64,000 nt of DNA from AWTP1-13 sp963770295 (lineage in GTDB: Bacteria > Pseudomonadota > Alphaproteobacteria > Rhizobiales > Hyphomicrobiaceae): contig CAVYPA010000015.1 of the NCBI GenBank assembly GCA_963770295.1, forward strand, positions 248,001-312,000. The letters run 5' to 3'. Positions 47,097-56,033 of the stretch are shown one piece after another. How positions within the stretch are numbered: position 1 is the stretch's first letter; each line of letters opens with the position of its first letter. Below the pieces are notes generated by a model, which was given only the letters and a program-made list of their open reading frames with translations, was not told the origin of the DNA and did not search any database. Position numbers and translations under genes: made by a program.

Positions 47097-48631
47097 ATGC
47101 AAGGACCGCGCGTGGCTATTGTCGGCGTCTGGCTTGAGAGCAATCGGCAGGCGCCTGTCGCCCTGCACGACGATTTCAAGAGCTACTATTGTCTCGAGGG
47201 CGCGGCAATCCTCGATGCGGCACGCGCTGCCAATCCCGTTGATCATGGGCGAGGCGGCGGCGTTCGTGAAGACGATGGATGCCACCGGGCCTTGGACTCC
47301 GTTGCCGATCCTGCTGGCCGGGTGTCACCCGCACGGCCCGGTCGACGGGGCGCTGATGGACCGGTTCCTTGAGACAATTCGAGCAGGCTTGGCAGAAGCA
47401 GGTGCTCTGGACGCTGTCTACATCGCCAATCACGGCGCCATGCTCGCGACCAACGATGAGGATCCCGATGGGAGCGTCATCGCACTCGTGCGTGAGCTCG
47501 TCGGACCAGACACCAGAATCGTCGTCACTCTGGATCTTCACGGTAATATCTCCGAGCGCATGGTCTCCAACTGCGACTTGATCGTCGGATACCGAACAAA
47601 CCCGCACGTGGATATGACAGAGAGGGGCGAGGAAGCAGCACTTGCCTTGCGGCTCATCCTGGCGGGCCGGGCCGATCCTCAATCGGCTTTGATCCGAATG
47701 CCGATCACACCAGCGCCGATTGCCTTGCTGACCGCCGATGGCCCGTACGGTGATTTGATCGACTATGGCACCCGTCGGCGGGCAGAGCTGGCGGGTGATA
47801 TTCTCAACGTCTCGATCTTCGGGGGCTTCGTTTTCTCCGACAGTTCCAAGAACGGCATTGCCATCGTTGTCACTGCGCGTCACGACCAGGCTCATGCCCG
47901 TGCGCTGGCGCGCGAAATCGCCAGCCGCTGCTGGGCTGACAGAAAGCGCTTTGTGAAGACATTGACGCTCGCTGGACCGAACCGTGGAGATGGCGCGGAC
48001 GTCCAACCGGCGACCGATGATCGTTGCGGAATGTGCCGATAACCCGGGCGGCGGCGGCACCGGGCGCTGCACAGAATTGCTGGCGGCCCTCGTGAAGGCG
48101 AATGCCCGCAACGTACTCTACGGCAGCTTCTTTGATCCGCCGCTAGCGAAGCAGGCGCACGAGTTGGGGGTCGGCGCACGCTTCAAGGCCGAGTTCAATC
48201 GCCACCGCGGCCTGCCCTGCGACCTCCCGTTCGCGGCCGACGTCGAGGTTGTCGGGCTGCACCACGGTACGATCGTGGGGCGGCTTGGTTACGCCCAAGG
48301 CCGTACGTTGGTTCTGGGCCCTTCTGCTGCACTGCGCATCGGCGGCGCGGACGGCATCGTCGTCGTCGTGATTTCCGACCGGATCCAGACCGCTGACCCA
48401 ATGTTCTTCGAGATGTTCGACCTCGATATTTCCATGGCATCGACCGTCGTCGTCAAGTCGCGCGGCCATTTTCGCACGGGCTTCCTGCCTTGGTTCCCGC
48501 CTGAGCAGGTGATCGAGGTCGATACCGAAGGGCTGACCTCGCCGGCGTTGGATCGGCGCCAGTGGCGCGGGTTGCCGCGGCCCGTCTACCCGCTCGACGA
48601 GCATACGAGTTGGAGCCCGCCTGCATGGTGA
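47097..48631 (+). pseudogene. M81 family metallopeptidase (MlrC-like), two frameshifts
   Basis: The reading frame starts MQGPRVAIVGVWLESN and runs to about 47,235. It shifts to LIMGEAAAFVKTMDATGPWTPLP...IANHGAMLATNDEDPDG...RIVVTLDLHGNIS, then shifts again near 47,985 to the C-terminal MlrC domain (RPMIVAECADNPGGGGTGR, DISMASTVVVKSRGHFRTGF). All regions of a ~510-residue M81 protein are present, including the HGAM and LDLHGN metal-site motifs. Two indels destroy it unless they are sequencing errors. It is followed after 20 bases by a SelA-like pseudogene. Confidence 0.82.
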
Positions 48632-48650
48632 AGATATACCAACCGATCTG

Positions 48651-49830
48651 ATGGCCAGCAGGATCATCAACGCAGCCGGGACGCTGACCCGTCTGTCCGG
48701 CGCACGCGTCAGCACGGCTGTGGCTGCCGCCATGTCGCAAGCAGCGCAGAGCTCCTTCGACATGTGGGCATTGCAGGCCGCCGCCTCGGCTCGCATCGCT
48801 CAGGCGACGGGGGCCGAAGCAGGTCTCGTCACGACGGGCGCCTCAGCCGGATTGACCCTGGCCGCCGCTGCCGCCATCGCCGGCTTCGACGTCGCCAGGA
48901 TGCAGGCGCTTCCTTTCACCGGCGACATCCCCAATGAAATCCTCGTGCCACGCACGCATCGCAATGGCTACGACCGAGCGATAACCGTCGCCGGTGCCAA
49001 GCTGATCGACGTCGGGACTGCGGATCGGCAGACCGACGCTGGATTGCGTGGTCTCGAAGCCTGGGAGATCGAAATCGGCGATCGGCCCGAAGACAGTGGC
49101 GCTTCTCGGCAATGCCTCGGGCGCAACGGAGCAGGACCTGCCGCTCCTTGCCGAAATCGCAGCACGCCATTACCTGCCGCTGATTGTCGACGCAGCAGCG
49201 CAACTGCCGCCGGTATCCAATCTGCGGGCACCACTGGCAGCCGGCGCAAGCCTCGTGGTCTATTCTGGCGGCAAGGCGATTGGCGGGCCGCAGGCATCGG
49301 GAATTCTGGCCGGGCGGCGCGATCTGATCGCGTCCGCCGCGCTGCAGATGCTCGACATGGATGTGCGGCCGACGGCCTTTGTCGCGCCGGCCGCATTCTT
49401 CGGCAACAGCCAGCCATCGGCCCTGCCACGACACGGCGTCGGACGAGGTTTCAAAGCGTCCAAAGAGGCGATTGTCGGCCTTATGGTGGCGCTGGCGGAA
49501 TTTGTCGAGCGTGACCACGGCGCTTGGCACGCAGCCACGCATACAAGATTGCTGCGCCTGCAGGAGCGGCTAGCAAACCTCGTCTGGCATTTCGACCGAG
49601 ATCATCACCGGACGGCGCGAGGGTGCCTTGCCCCGGCTTGCGATCGACGTCCAGCCGCGCCAAGCGTGCCGAGGAAGTGTGCCGACGTCTCACAGAGAGA
49701 AGCCCCTCGGTGCGCCTTGGCGAGGGACAGATCGAGAAAGGCACTCTTATCGTGGATTTGTTGGCGACCGATGAAAGTGACGACGAGCAACTGGGGCTGT
49801 GCGCTACGCGAGGTGTTCAACGCACTCGCC
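48651..49830 (+). pseudogene. SelA-like PLP-dependent enzyme, frameshifted
   Basis: Pieces of a SelA/DgaE-type aminotransferase-fold protein appear in three frames. These are INAAGTLTRLSGARVSTAVAAAM with TGAEAGLVTTGASAGLTLAAAA, then (after about 49,080) KTVALLGNASGATEQDLPLLAEIA and VYSGGKAIGGPQASGILAGR with the PLP lysine, then (after about 49,590) RAEEVCRRLTERSPSVRLGEG and KGTLIVDLLATDES. The order is complete, so this was a full gene of ~395 residues. It was probably an ammonia lyase or epimerase of a hydroxy-amino acid rather than a selenocysteine enzyme. It decays together with the M81 gene. Confidence 0.75.
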
Positions 49831-50208
49831 TCTAAGTTAGTTTGAACAACATGATTGCGTCGTGGTGCCGAAACTTCTGTTCGCGGCGTTCGCTCTCGTG
49901 CCCCCATGAAGGGCTGCACGTTGGAAATTGAGCCGAAAAGATAGCGCGCCGTGCGAAGGGCAGGCTGACGAGACCCCGCGATCACAGCGCCGAAGGCCGC
50001 GCTTGGTGGTCGGCTTTTCATTCGAGAGCGCACGTGGGCGCTCTCGAGGGGTGCACAAAGCCCGTCATGGACTTGATGCTCCGGTGGCGACGGCTTCAAA
50101 CTGACCGTTCGTGTTGTTTGGATCGAACGACTGCGAGCGCTACTAGGGCTTCGTGAATCTTGTGCGGCTCAGCATGGAAGTAGGTGGTAGCTCGTGCGCC
50201 GAAGGTGC
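49831..50208. other. Intergenic region with a strong hairpin
   Basis: No gene is called in these 378 bases. The only structure is the hairpin at 50,022-50,047. Confidence 0.4.
50022..50047. terminator. 10-base perfect inverted repeat
   Basis: TCGAGAGCGC and GCGCTCTCGA flank a 6-base loop (ACGTGG). It lies between convergent transcription units (the SelA-like remnant and the EamA gene), where a bidirectional terminator is expected, though it has no T-run. It could also be a protein-binding site. Confidence 0.4.
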
Positions 50209-51219
50209 TCACAGCGGCGAGCGCAGGTAGGTGGCGAGGGGTTCAGGGATGGCAAGCGCGTGCAGGATGACTGACGTGTCGATGGCTATGGCGCACGCAC
50301 CGAGGATGGACACGACCGTGCCGAGAATAACCACGAAGCCGAACACTTCGTGGTGGGGATTGAGCAAGAGCGCGAAGAGAAAGCGGAAGACCAAGGAGAG
50401 TTGCAAGAGTGGAGCGACCAGCATGATTGGCGCGACAGCGAGGGCTGAATAGAGGAAGCCGTGGGCGGTCGCAACGAAGATGCCCGAGTAGACGAACCAG
50501 CGAGCGTTCTCGCGAGTGACCGCCATCACGTTGCGCCGCAAGCTCGGTATGACCAGCCCGAGAGTAACGGCCAGCGTCGCTGCGGCGTAGGCTACTGAGG
50601 CCCCGGCCACGCCGCTCAGCGGACCGACGTTTTGGAGTGCCTGGCGAACCACGATGGGAGAACTTCCGTACGCAAGCGCCGCGATCAAGGCAAAAAGGAA
50701 ACCCACGGCGACGCGCGGCTTGAATGCCGGCTCATTCAACTTGCTTGCAGTGGAAGCGTCTGAGGAGCGCTGGGTAAGGAGAGACCCGCCGACCATGAGG
50801 ATTGCACCTATGGTCTGCAGCATTGTGCACGGCTCGCGGAGAAGGACCACGGCCAAGACGAGCGTGACGACCGAGTTGAGCTGAATCACGGGCGCCGTCA
50901 GGTTCACGCCCGCTGCTTGGCTCGCTCGGAAATTGCAGTATCGGCCGAGCACGAAATGCAAGACGCCTGCCGCGGAGAGTGAGGCAAGTGCCGAGGCGTC
51001 AAAGCGGCTGAGGTTTTGGAACGCCCCTGTCAGGAGGGCGACAGCCAGGAAGCATGCTAGGCCGACAGGCATGCTGATGACCATCCCCTGCGCCGGGGTG
51101 CCAGTAATGACACCTCGCCGTCCGGTCGCGTTGGTCAGGGCGAACGTCGCACCTGAGAGAATGGCGAGCACGGCGCCCAGAAGTTGCACAGCGTTCCTCC
51201 CGGTAGGGTCTTCGCCCAC
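50209..51219 (-). CDS. EamA/DMT-superfamily transporter
   Basis: The 336-residue product has ten predicted hydrophobic helices in two EamA halves. The first half carries ILSGATFALTNATGRRG and APVIQLNSVVTLVLAVVLLREP. The second carries FALIAALAYGSSPIVVRQAL and APLLQLSLVFRFLFALLLNPHHE. It is an inner-membrane exporter or permease of metabolites. The start at GTG 51,219 gives a cytosolic leader of normal length; no ATG is nearer. It stands alone, divergent from the MASE1 kinase. Confidence 0.85.
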   Translation of the reverse strand: MGEDPTGRNAVQLLGAVLAILSGATFALTNATGRRGVITGTPAQGMVISMPVGLACFLAVALLTGAFQNLSRFDASALASLSAAGVLHFVLGRYCNFRASQAAGVNLTAPVIQLNSVVTLVLAVVLLREPCTMLQTIGAILMVGGSLLTQRSSDASTASKLNEPAFKPRVAVGFLFALIAALAYGSSPIVVRQALQNVGPLSGVAGASVAYAAATLAVTLGLVIPSLRRNVMAVTRENARWFVYSGIFVATAHGFLYSALAVAPIMLVAPLLQLSLVFRFLFALLLNPHHEVFGFVVILGTVVSILGACAIAIDTSVILHALAIPEPLATYLRSPL

Positions 51220-51430
51220 CGGGCTGCGCGTTCAGGCGATGCCTTGGGCTCTTTGCGAACGATGGTAACCGGCGCTTGATGCGGCCCGTCAAGGGGTTCG
51301 CCGCTGCGCAGCCGCTATGCGCCCTTGACCGGCCGCCGCAGCGGTTTTGGTCGGCTACAGCGAGATGGACTGAGGGGTTTGCGAAGGGCGGCCCTTCCAC
51401 GCCGCTGACCACAGCCGCTCTTGCTGGCAC
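51220..51430. other. Gap upstream of EamA gene
   Basis: No gene recognised. It ends at dispersed repeat copy B. Confidence 0.3.
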
Positions 51431-51520
51431 TTTGCGCCCATCGTGGCGTGAGGCAATGTCGGCCCTACTTCAAAACCGGACAACCACGTCACAGCCCTTT
51501 TTGACCCATAGGAGAAGTTA
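51431..51520. repeat. Dispersed intergenic repeat, copy B
   Basis: TTTGCGCCCATCGTGGCGTG, CAATGTCGGCCCTACTTC and AAAACCGGACAACCACGTCA, then CAGCCCTTTTTGACCC. This is the least changed copy compared with A and C. It lies about 200 bases upstream of the third HWE kinase. Confidence 0.7.
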
Positions 51521-51718
51521 GCAATTCTTACATGGTGCACTGCGCCCGCAGCGTACTCGCGGCAAGTTCGCCCGATGACGTTACCGAGTGCGCACACGTG
51601 CATTGCTGGTCTCAGCGCAATGGCTAAGGGTTGTCGGCATCGCTATCTCCAGGTAACACCGGATGGACAACGCTGCCGGCCATTGAGCTCATCCCACCAT
51701 CTCACATGCGAGGGTACG

Positions 51719-53329
51719 TTGAGAGCATCATGGGAACCTCACGATAAGAACCAGGGGGCAGCGTTCCGCCTCAACAACCCCAGCCACTCGTGGCTGGGAG
51801 CGGTTGGGCTCTTTGTCGTGGTGGGCATTGCCTATTTCTTGGCGGCAAGGGTCGGGCTTGTCCTCGGGGCTAGCCATGGCGTACCCATTTTTTGGCCGGC
51901 CGCCGGCATTGCGGTAGGGGCGTTCATCGCACTTGGACCGAATGCCCGCTTGCCGGTCACTGGTGCGGTAGTTGCCGCAACGATTGCGTCCGGTATCCTG
52001 ATCGGCAGAAGTCTCTCCCTCACCATCACTTTCGCCTTCTTTAATACCGGTGAAGCCCTCCTCACGGCCTGGCTCATCGAGCGCTGGTTCGGTCGCGCAT
52101 TCACGTTAGAGGCTGTCGCACAGGTGCTGGGGTTCGTAGTGGCGAGTGCGGTTAGCGAAGCGATAGCCGCGAGCGGTGCTGGAATTGTTGTCCATTTTCT
52201 GGAACCAACAACGTCTTCTGCGCACGCATGGCGGCTGTGGTTTGCGTCCTGTTCACTCGGCATTTTCACGGTGGCACCTCTCCTTATTGGGCTGGGCCAG
52301 ATCGTACGCGAGTTGCCACCGCGTCGCGAACTGATCGAAGGTACGGTAGGACTGGCGACTTTAGCGGCGCTGAGTGTATTCGTCATTTCCCTGCCGCAGA
52401 GCCCATGGGCGACGGCCCTACCTGTGGCCCTGGTGCTGCCCGTTCTTTTATGGATCTCCGTACGCTGTCGACCGGCGTTCGCAGCTGCTGCAATGTTTAT
52501 TGTGGCGCTAGCCGTCATTTGGTCGACAACCTTCGACGTGGGACAATTCGCAGACGCAAGCGTTCCCCTCGCCGACCGCATACTCGCTGCCCAAACCCTC
52601 GTATTGGCGGCGGCATTACTGGCTCTCGTTCTCGCCGCGCTATTCGCCGAGCGGCGCCGCAGTGAAGAGCGCCAGCGTGTTTTGATTGCCGAGCTCGACC
52701 ATCGTGTCAAGAACATGCTCGCGACCGTCAGCGCTGTAGCCTCCCGCACACAGGACGCGAGTGGATCGGTAGAAGACTTCGTCGTTGCGCTCGACGGCCG
52801 CATTCGGTCGATGGCAACCGCGCATGAACTATTGAGCACCCGTCGGTGGACGGGAATACCGATGGCAGAGCTCGTCCGGCGCGAGCTGGCAGCCTACGCG
52901 ACAAGCAACAATACAGAGATTGATGGCCCCGAAGTGATACTGAACGCGGAGGCCGGTCAGGCGACGGCAATGGTGATCCATGAGCTGGTAACCAACGCCG
53001 CAAAATACGGCGCACTTTCCACCCAGTCTGGTCGCGTGTCGGTGCGGTGGTACCGGAACCTGAACGGAAGCGCGCAGCTGGTTCTCGTATGGCAGGAAAC
53101 CGGCGGACCACGGGTCGAAGCTCCAAGGAAATCCAGCTATGGCACTAGCGTAGTTCGCGATCTTATACCCTACGAATTCGGAGGTGCGGTCGACTTTTCG
53201 TTTGCCCCCGAGGGCGTCCAATGTCGACTCGAAATTCCTTTCGACCGGGTTAGCGGCGATAGTCGGAATGGAGCCGGATCAGAAGAACTGCATCTTACAG
53301 AGTGGTCATCGTCAGCTCTCCTGCGTTGA
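51719..53329 (+). CDS. MASE1-HWE family sensor histidine kinase
   Basis: From TTG 51,719 (GAGGG 5 bases upstream) the product has 536 residues; the frame is open to 51,575. A MASE1 membrane sensor occupies roughly the first 305 residues (PIFWPAAGIAVGAFIALGP, eight or so helices). It is joined directly, without PAS domains, to the HWE core with His328 (AELDHRVKNMLATVSAVASR), HELLSTRRWTGI, HELVTNAAKYGALST and LIPYEFGGAVDF. It is closest to the soluble kinase at 38.7 kb in the core and to the large kinase at 16.8 kb in the sensor. No partner regulator is adjacent. The IS110 element begins about 130 bases after the stop. Confidence 0.9.
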   Translation: MRASWEPHDKNQGAAFRLNNPSHSWLGAVGLFVVVGIAYFLAARVGLVLGASHGVPIFWPAAGIAVGAFIALGPNARLPVTGAVVAATIASGILIGRSLSLTITFAFFNTGEALLTAWLIERWFGRAFTLEAVAQVLGFVVASAVSEAIAASGAGIVVHFLEPTTSSAHAWRLWFASCSLGIFTVAPLLIGLGQIVRELPPRRELIEGTVGLATLAALSVFVISLPQSPWATALPVALVLPVLLWISVRCRPAFAAAAMFIVALAVIWSTTFDVGQFADASVPLADRILAAQTLVLAAALLALVLAALFAERRRSEERQRVLIAELDHRVKNMLATVSAVASRTQDASGSVEDFVVALDGRIRSMATAHELLSTRRWTGIPMAELVRRELAAYATSNNTEIDGPEVILNAEAGQATAMVIHELVTNAAKYGALSTQSGRVSVRWYRNLNGSAQLVLVWQETGGPRVEAPRKSSYGTSVVRDLIPYEFGGAVDFSFAPEGVQCRLEIPFDRVSGDSRNGAGSEELHLTEWSSSALLR

Positions 53330-53499
53330 ACGGCTCTCACAGGATGGGCACAGCCCCTACCTGACGTAGGTGATTCAACAGCCCAAAAATGTAATCAGCA
53401 ATTACTTCCGTAGCTGTAACGGCTTTCGAACGCCGGCCCGTTCGTGCGCCTGGATGTGTCCGTGCTGGGCCGGCATCCTGTACCTTGTCTGTGCGGCTT

Positions 53500-53720
53500 G
53501 ATGACAGGGATTCCCGATCATTCGTGCGAAGTGAAGCGTAGCGAAACGAAGCAAGAATGATCGGGAGCGCCGACGGGTGCATCCTGCCTCAACCGAGCCG
53601 ATTCGCCGTGGCAGCACCTTCGGCATCCCGTGCCACGAGCACCTGTTTCGGACTTGTGCCCCGGCGGATTGGCTGCGATCGACATCCTGTAGGAAGACCG
53701 CGCCCCCGCCGTCCCGAGTT
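53500..53720 (+). ncRNA. Candidate bridge (guide) RNA of the IS110 element
   Basis: Two strong hairpins are visible: TCCCGATCATTC (53,512-53,523) pairs perfectly with GAATGATCGGGA (53,555-53,566), and CGTGGCA (53,607-53,613) with TGCCACG (53,631-53,637). Further 3', CTGTAGGAAGACCG (53,687-53,700) matches the element's right end CTGGTAGGAAGTCCG (55,060-55,074) except for one inserted base and one change. A donor-binding loop should carry such a match. Bridge RNAs are known for IS110 recombinases. That this region is one is an inference from position, structure and the match. The target-binding loop was not identified. Confidence 0.45.
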
Positions 53721-53772
53721 GGGAGCGCCAGTGATGAGAAGCGGGTGCGTGCGTCTGATCTTGGAGACGCGA

Positions 53773-55059
53773 ATGAGCATTCAAGCACGGTGTTGGTACG
53801 CCGCCGTAGATTGGGCGAGTGAGAAGCATGATGTTGTCGTCACCGACTACGATGGCAAGCGGCTTGGCCGGCTCCAGGTCGAGCACAGCGGTGAGGGGCT
53901 CGCGCGTATGGCGGACTGGCTCGTCGCCACCACCAACGGCACGCCGGATGCAATCCTTATTGCTATCGAGGTTCCGCATGGCCCGGTCGTTGACACACTG
54001 ATTGAGCGCGGGTTCAGCGTGCATTCGATTAACCCCAAACAAGTCGACCGGTTTCGCGATCGGTTCACGGTCGCTGGCGCAAAGGACGACAGCCGCGACT
54101 GCGATGTGATGGCCTCGGCATTGCGCACCGACAGGCATTGCTTTCGCCGGCTGGCGACACGCGATCCGACGCTTGTCGAGCTGCGGGAGTGGTCGCGCAT
54201 GCATGAGGAGCACGGACGCGATCGACGCCGCTACGTGAGCCGCTTGCGCGAGCAGCTTGTCCGCTATTTTCCTGCGTTTCTTCAGCTCGAGGGAGAGCTC
54301 GATGCCGACTGGAAGCTGGAGCTGCTCGAACGTGCGCCGACACCCAGGTCCGCAACCGCACTCACTAAATTGAGAGTATCCAAGATCCTCGAAAGGCATC
54401 GCGCGCGCGGGCGGGATGCTGGGCAAATGCTAGCGGTGCTGCAGCAGCAGGCCGTCACCACCAGCCCTGGTACGACCAAGGCGGCGGCCGCGCACGTGAC
54501 TGCGCTGCTGCCGAGCATCCGCTTAGCTAAGCAGCTTGAGAAAGAGGCGAAGGACAGCATCGAGAGGATCACATATCAGCTTGTTGATCCAAATTCGGAT
54601 GAATTCGAGACGCCTTGCGATGCGGGCAAGCCGACGTCAGAGCAATCGGCGCCGTTGCGCGACGCGGCTATCTTGCTCTCCTTTCCCGGGATCGGCCCGC
54701 TTAACCTCGCCACGTTGCTCACCGAGGCAACTGACGGTGTGCGCGACAGAGACTATCAGGCCTTGCGCTGCCAGGGCGGCGTCGCACCGGTGACGAAGCA
54801 ATCGGGCAAGAGCCGCTACGTGGTCCAGCGCTGGGCCTGCAATAAGCGTCTCGCTCATGCATTGCTGCACTGGGCCCGCGTCGCGGTACAGCATGATCCG
54901 GCAAGCCGCGCCAAGTATCGGGCTTTGCGCGCTCGTGGGAAATCCTGGGGTCGCGCGCTGCGCGGTGTTGCCGATCGTCTGCTTTACGTGGCGTGCGCCG
55001 CGCTTAGAGCGGGCACCCTCTACAATCCCGAGTTCGCCGGCAAAAAATCTACTTGCTAA
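53773..55059 (+). CDS. IS110 family transposase (DEDD recombinase)
   Basis: The 428-residue product has the RuvC-like N-domain with Asp13 (YAAVDWASEKHD), Glu66 (LIAIEVPHG) and the Asp pair 106/109 (GAKDDSRDCDV). A long helical linker follows. The C-terminal Transposase_20 domain comes last, with LSFPGIGPLNLATLLTEA and the serine-containing GGVAPVTKQSGKSRYV. It carries out strand exchange guided by a bridge RNA in this family. ATG 53,773 is preceded by GGAG at 8 bases. The open frame further upstream is the non-coding end of the element. The gene is intact. Confidence 0.92.
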   Translation: MSIQARCWYAAVDWASEKHDVVVTDYDGKRLGRLQVEHSGEGLARMADWLVATTNGTPDAILIAIEVPHGPVVDTLIERGFSVHSINPKQVDRFRDRFTVAGAKDDSRDCDVMASALRTDRHCFRRLATRDPTLVELREWSRMHEEHGRDRRRYVSRLREQLVRYFPAFLQLEGELDADWKLELLERAPTPRSATALTKLRVSKILERHRARGRDAGQMLAVLQQQAVTTSPGTTKAAAAHVTALLPSIRLAKQLEKEAKDSIERITYQLVDPNSDEFETPCDAGKPTSEQSAPLRDAAILLSFPGIGPLNLATLLTEATDGVRDRDYQALRCQGGVAPVTKQSGKSRYVVQRWACNKRLAHALLHWARVAVQHDPASRAKYRALRARGKSWGRALRGVADRLLYVACAALRAGTLYNPEFAGKKSTC

Positions 55060-55147
55060 CTGGTAGGAAGTCCGAAACCCGTTACATTAGCGGCTGTCGT
55101 CCGGCCCACCGGAAGCGGACAACGCGTACCAGATTTGTTCGTATTCG

Positions 55148-55651
55148 TTAAGTAGCTTTACTGCGTTCGACGTGCTGCGCCAGTTTCTCGAGGGTCTGAT
55201 AACCGAATTCGACCGCGCCGAATCCGATCCCCGCGTCGCGCTGAGCCTTCGTCGGATGCAACTGCCGCAAAGTGATGACGGTCTTGCCGTCGCTCTGCTC
55301 ATCGAACGTGATGGTGGTGCGGAATATGCCCGGATCGTTGTCTTTGTCGGCGCCATGATCGATCTCGATCAGGTGCGGCCTCTCGATGCGCCGGAATTGC
55401 ATCCGATTCGTATATCGCTTGCCGTCGGGAGCGATCATATCGAACCGCCATTCGCCGTTGACGCGAATATCCATTGACTTTGTCTCGACCCTAAAACCGG
55501 CCGGACCAAACCATTGGGGGAGATGGTGCGGATCAGCCCAGGCGGAGAAAACCAACTCTCGTGGCGCGTTGATCACGCGCGAGAGGACGATCTCTCGATC
55601 GAGCGCCCAAGTGGACAGGGGCGTTTCATTTTGACTTGCGTTTGCGGGCAT
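55148..55651 (-). CDS. SRPBCC (AHSA1-like) family protein
   Basis: The 167-residue product has the START-like fold typical of AHSA1 proteins: REIVLSRVINAPRELVFSAWADPHHLPQWFGP at the N-terminus, GEWRFDMIAPDG in the middle and the closing FGAVEFGYQTLEKLAQHVE helix. Such proteins bind hydrophobic ligands and are often paired with an ArsR regulator, as here. The ArsR gene overlaps its start by 26 bases, so the two are co-translated. Confidence 0.9.
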   Translation of the reverse strand: MPANASQNETPLSTWALDREIVLSRVINAPRELVFSAWADPHHLPQWFGPAGFRVETKSMDIRVNGEWRFDMIAPDGKRYTNRMQFRRIERPHLIEIDHGADKDNDPGIFRTTITFDEQSDGKTVITLRQLHPTKAQRDAGIGFGAVEFGYQTLEKLAQHVERSKAT

Positions 55652-55992
55652 TGGACTTCTCCACTTTCTTCAGTTTCTCAACGTACATTTCCAGTCGATC
55701 CAGTCGTTGCTCCCAGATCTCTCTTTGAGCCGCCAACCAAGCCTCGATGGTTGCTAGAGCTTCCGTCTGCAATGAGCACATCCTGACGCGACCGGTCTTC
55801 TCGGACGCAATGAGGTCGCTGCTCTCTAGAATGCGGATGTGTTTCATCAGGCTCGGCAGCGCCATTTCGTGCGGCTTCGCCAGCTCTCCGACGGATGCCT
55901 CGCCTTCACATAGGCGCATGACGATCGCACGACGGGTCGCGTCGGACAGGGCTCCGAAAACGTGTGTCGAGTTGCAGCGATTGGTTAGCCAT
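55626..55992 (-). pseudogene. ArsR-family repressor, possible early frameshift
   Basis: The body is intact: VFGALSDATRRAIVMRLCEGEASVGELAKPHEMALPSLMKHIRILESSDLIASEKTGRVRM, a winged helix without obvious metal-binding cysteines. The natural start is MANQSLQLD at ATG 55,992, but that frame shifts by one base near 55,955-55,966 before VFGAL. A downstream ATG at 55,919 would give a truncated 97-residue protein lacking helix 1. Either the base is a sequencing error or the repressor is dead. It should repress its own operon from the two operators upstream. Confidence 0.75.
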
Positions 55993-56001
55993 AAAGCTAA
56001 C
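55984..56001. promoter_or_regulatory. ArsR operator 1 (overlaps start codon)
   Basis: GTTAGC-N6-GCTAAC, an 18-base palindrome. Its left arm runs into the arsR ATG (55,990-55,992 on the minus strand). It is the same half-site as operator 2, 50 bases away. Autoregulation is inferred. Confidence 0.6.
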
Positions 56002-56033
56002 TATAGTCGAGACACAAAATTGCGTCAATGAGT

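Larger units (their letters stand above)
53460..55080 (+). mobile_element. IS110-family insertion sequence (IS110 group layout)
   Basis: The element contains an intact DEDD transposase preceded by about 300 bases of non-coding DNA and followed by a very short right end. This is the layout of the IS110 group, which encodes its bridge RNA upstream of the transposase. IS110 elements have no clear terminal inverted repeats, so the ends given here are approximate. CATCCTGTA at 53,474 and the right-end CTGGTAGGAAG at 55,060 both recur, in abbreviated form, side by side at 53,683-53,696. Confidence 0.7.

Noticed and set aside
48651..49830. True selenocysteine synthase SelA
   Set aside because: No selB, selD or tRNA-Sec is nearby, and the context with M81 and the frame breaks fit a SelA-like catabolic paralogue.
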